This document shows positions 5,517 to 7,474 of a stretch of DNA of 7,474 nt, one piece after another. The notes below the pieces were generated by a model. It ran no database searches, was not told the origin of the DNA, and was given only the letters and a program-made list of their open reading frames with translations. The DNA is from an uncultured Bacteroidales bacterium (GTDB taxonomy: Bacteria; Bacteroidota; Bacteroidia; Bacteroidales; UBA932), in assembly GCA_946408295.1 (NCBI GenBank), contig CAMJRT010000053.1, positions 1-7,474 of the forward strand. Reading direction: 5' to 3'. How positions within the stretch are numbered: the stretch's first letter is position 1; each line of letters opens with the position of its first letter. Made by a program: the position numbers and the translations under genes.

Positions 5517-7474
5517 TTATTCCCAATAAACACAATGCAGGTCGGCCGCCGGTTGGCTCGACGCACCCGAAGCCGAATAATAGTCCATGATCTGATAGAT
5601 GTTCCAGTGCAATTGCCGCATCCGGTCCGTCAGATCGGTGTAGTACTCAAAAGCGGGGTTGATGACGCCCTTGTTGTTCCATCCGTAAACCTCGGAGAAG
5701 TCGTCCGTCATCTGGAACCATTGCCAGCCGATGCAGTGGCTGTAGGAGAGCAACTTGCGGGTGAAGTTCTGGTAATGCAGTCCCCGCGCGGCCTGTCCTT
5801 TGACAATCCATCCGCCGCCCTCGCCGGTATTTCCGTAGGCCTGGCCGTCGAAAGTAGCCAGGGCGTCCCGGGTGTAGAACTCCGTCACCAGGCAAGGCTT
5901 GCTGTCGTTCACCCAGACCTTGAACTGGGAAATGAAATAGGAATCGTTCGGCTCCCAGACGCTGTACACGTTCACCGACACGGCATCGCAGTACCGGGCA
6001 CAGGCTTCGTGCACCCGTTTCAGGGTCTTCGGCGTTCCGTGCAAGCGCGAGCCCAGGACCAGATGGTTGGGGTCGTATTTGCGGATGGCAGCCGCCGCGG
6101 TCCTGTAATAGTAATCGCAAATGTCAGCCAGGAAAGCGTCGTCCATCGCCGTCGTGACATTCCCGGCAAGCGGTTCCACGTGATAGTTGTTCCTCATGAA
6201 ATCTTCCGCATACTGCTTTGCGAAGGCAAAAGCGCGCGGGGACGAGGAAGAGGTGTCCAGCGCCAGCCATTGTTTGAGATAGATGGCCGGGGTGGAAGCG
6301 TTGGTGAAGCGGAATCCCAGTTCGTTGTCGATGTAATATCCGATAAAGGCTTTATCGTCCCGGAAGAGGGCCGTCCCATCCTTGGCGAGTTCGTCGATAA
6401 AATCCAGATACAACGGGTCGAACATCAGGGTGAAAACACTGCCCTGTGACGCATCAAAAGACTTACCGGTCAAGGCGCTGTAGTCCCAGGAGAAGGTCCG
6501 GAGCAGATAGAGTATCTCCACCTGGCTCAACTGTTTGTCACCACCGGCGGAGCGAAGCAGGGCCTGTTCCGCCTCCGGCATATAGTTGCGGTACACACGG
6601 ATTCGCTTGGGATTGGTAGAAAAGAAGTTGAAGGAATGGCCCGAGAGAAAACGATGGGTAAACTGCGCCCAGTCCGCGAGGGAGGAAAATTTCTTGTTGT
6701 ACTCCGCCCGTTCGGGAGAAGAAGAGGAGGAACTTTCCTTCATCGTATAGGGTGCCGCCCCGTTGATGCCGTGCAGAAGGGTGACATTCCCGTCGGGGTT
6801 GACGCAGACCCAGCGGCCTTTGTATTTTCCCGTTCTCCAATAGCCGGCCGTATTCGTGCTGACATAACTATCCGGTTTCACGCCGGCATATCCGCCCCAC
6901 CGGTCGGTCGGGTCGACGGTATATTTGGGCAAGCGGTTCATGCCGTTCACGGGGATAGCCGAAGCCGCATCATAGGTCGTCGTCTCGGCCGCACGCTTGT
7001 ATGCGACGGAAACGCTGCTGTATTCCGGACCTTCGTCCGTTCCGGGTATCAGCACGGCGTCGGGAAACACGACCTTCAGCAGGTTCACTGCGCCCCTCTC
7101 CAGCTTCACCCCTAAAAAAGGAAAGTGATAGCCCAGTATGTCCAGAAAGCATTCTTTCCCTTGGATATCGACCGGCTTCACGACCATGCTGACTGCCTGC
7201 CCGCCGGTGGAGAGGACCAGGGGCGAAGAGAGGGATACGGAGATGGCGTCCCCCTCGTCGGAAAGCCCGGCATCGTTGCAACGGAAGCCGATTTCCGCTA
7301 CTCTCTCACCTTGGTGGAATGACCCTGCGACGGGAATGATACGAATCAGGCTATAATCCTGGCTGAGCAAAAATTCCGCCGGCCAATCCTCGTCAAGTTC
7401 GGTGCTACCGCTTTGCCCCGCGGCATAACGGGAAGTGTTGTCGACATCCGGGGCGTCCTGCCGCTGGGAGGCCG
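5517..7474 (-). CDS. Agarase-like (GH50-like, clan GH-A type) glycoside hydrolase, 5' end outside window
   Basis: The frame is open from the right edge (first full codon at 7472-7470) to the TAA at 5519-5517, giving 651 visible residues. No in-frame ATG lies in the first 34 codons. A TTG at 7370-7368 would give 617 residues, but it is probably internal, so the true start and any signal peptide lie outside. The first 35 or so residues are polar (Asp, Ser, Gly, Gln), as in a linker after a secretion signal. Residues about 36-170 look beta-rich and are not recognised. DRWGGY at 190-195, then GYWRTGKYKGRWVCVNPDG at 210-228 and LLHGINGA, recall the entry to the barrel of GH50 agarases. GYYIDNEL at 378-385 carries the likely acid/base Glu384 (6323-6321), and PCLVTEF at 526-532 the likely nucleophile Glu531 (5882-5880). 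IGWQWF at 581-586 fits the last strand of a clan GH-A barrel. Substrate is unknown: a galactan or related beta-linked chain is possible. The enzyme class is fairly secure, the exact family is not. Confidence 0.7.
   Translation of the reverse strand, partial: ASQRQDAPDVDNTSRYAAGQSGSTELDEDWPAEFLLSQDYSLIRIIPVAGSFHQGERVAEIGFRCNDAGLSDEGDAISVSLSSPLVLSTGGQAVSMVVKPVDIQGKECFLDILGYHFPFLGVKLERGAVNLLKVVFPDAVLIPGTDEGPEYSSVSVAYKRAAETTTYDAASAIPVNGMNRLPKYTVDPTDRWGGYAGVKPDSYVSTNTAGYWRTGKYKGRWVCVNPDGNVTLLHGINGAAPYTMKESSSSSSPERAEYNKKFSSLADWAQFTHRFLSGHSFNFFSTNPKRIRVYRNYMPEAEQALLRSAGGDKQLSQVEILYLLRTFSWDYSALTGKSFDASQGSVFTLMFDPLYLDFIDELAKDGTALFRDDKAFIGYYIDNELGFRFTNASTPAIYLKQWLALDTSSSSPRAFAFAKQYAEDFMRNNYHVEPLAGNVTTAMDDAFLADICDYYYRTAAAAIRKYDPNHLVLGSRLHGTPKTLKRVHEACARYCDAVSVNVYSVWEPNDSYFISQFKVWVNDSKPCLVTEFYTRDALATFDGQAYGNTGEGGGWIVKGQAARGLHYQNFTRKLLSYSHCIGWQWFQMTDDFSEVYGWNNKGVINPAFEYYTDLTDRMRQLHWNIYQIMDYYSASGASSQPAADLHCVYWE
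6717..6734 (-). repeat. Serine-codon run inside the agarase-like gene
   Basis: Six serine codons in a row (AGT TCC TCC TCT TCT TCT, minus strand) encode Ser at residues 247-252 of the visible protein, just after the GINGAAPYTM segment of the barrel entry. The tract is a short purine/pyrimidine-biased triplet run. It probably encodes a flexible surface loop. A shorter four-serine run (TCT TCC TCG TCC, minus strand) lies at 6240-6251. Neither run changes the reading frame. Confidence 0.5.

Larger units (their letters stand above)
1..7474 (-). other. Four-gene glycan-degradation operon (both ends outside window)
   Basis: All four genes lie on the minus strand, with gaps of 15 bases (5502-5516), 10 bases (3281-3290) and 21 bases (506-526). 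None of the gaps has room for a hairpin terminator plus promoter, and none shows the Bacteroidetes TAnnTTTG promoter box. The promoter is therefore expected to the right of 7474, and transcription continues past the left edge. The leaders lack a strong Shine-Dalgarno sequence and are A/T-rich before the left-most gene (TTTTATCGCTTATCTATC), as is usual in Bacteroidetes. The three visible starts all encode MKR followed by a hydrophobic stretch, so these products are exported. Grouping is inferred from spacing, strand and shared function. Confidence 0.8.

Noticed and set aside
5535..6449. 304-codon open frame on the plus strand opposite the agarase-like gene
   Set aside because: It is an antisense shadow in the codon-aligned register, fully inside a better-supported gene.

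Overview
The window is wall-to-wall coding on the minus strand. It holds four consecutive genes that read from the right edge to the left edge, with gaps of only 15, 10 and 21 bases. This looks like one polycistronic carbohydrate-degradation operon, or the enzyme part of a polysaccharide utilisation locus (PUL). The sequence is fairly G+C rich by eye. The protein families, the secretion signals starting MKR, and the absence of clear Shine-Dalgarno sequences point to a Bacteroidales bacterium, probably gut-associated (Alistipes, RC9 or Cryptobacteroides-like; the genus is a guess). No SusC/SusD pair, regulator, RNA gene, mobile element or CRISPR array lies in the window.

Layout in transcription order, right to left. 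(1) 7474-5517: a secreted or surface glycoside hydrolase with a clan GH-A type barrel, distantly like GH50 agarases. Its start lies beyond the right edge. (2) 5501-3291: a complete GH89 alpha-N-acetylglucosaminidase of the NAGLU family with both catalytic glutamates and a probable lipoprotein signal. (3) 3280-527: a complete GH3 beta-glycosidase (beta-glucosidase/beta-xylosidase type) with an EF-hand-like loop near its N terminus and an extra C-terminal beta-rich domain. (4) 505-1: the N-terminal 168 residues of a DUF4886 SGNH/GDSL-type hydrolase, cut by the left edge.

How they may work together (inference): the agarase-like enzyme could cut a backbone. GH89 would remove terminal alpha-linked GlcNAc, GH3 would remove terminal beta-linked sugars, and the SGNH hydrolase could strip ester groups such as acetate. 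The GH89 suggests a glycan with terminal alpha-GlcNAc, such as mucin O-glycans, heparan-type chains or a microbial polysaccharide. The substrate cannot be settled from these genes alone. The most interesting points are the unusual enzyme combination and the divergent agarase-like protein. Long plus-strand open frames opposite each gene are codon-usage shadows and are not annotated.
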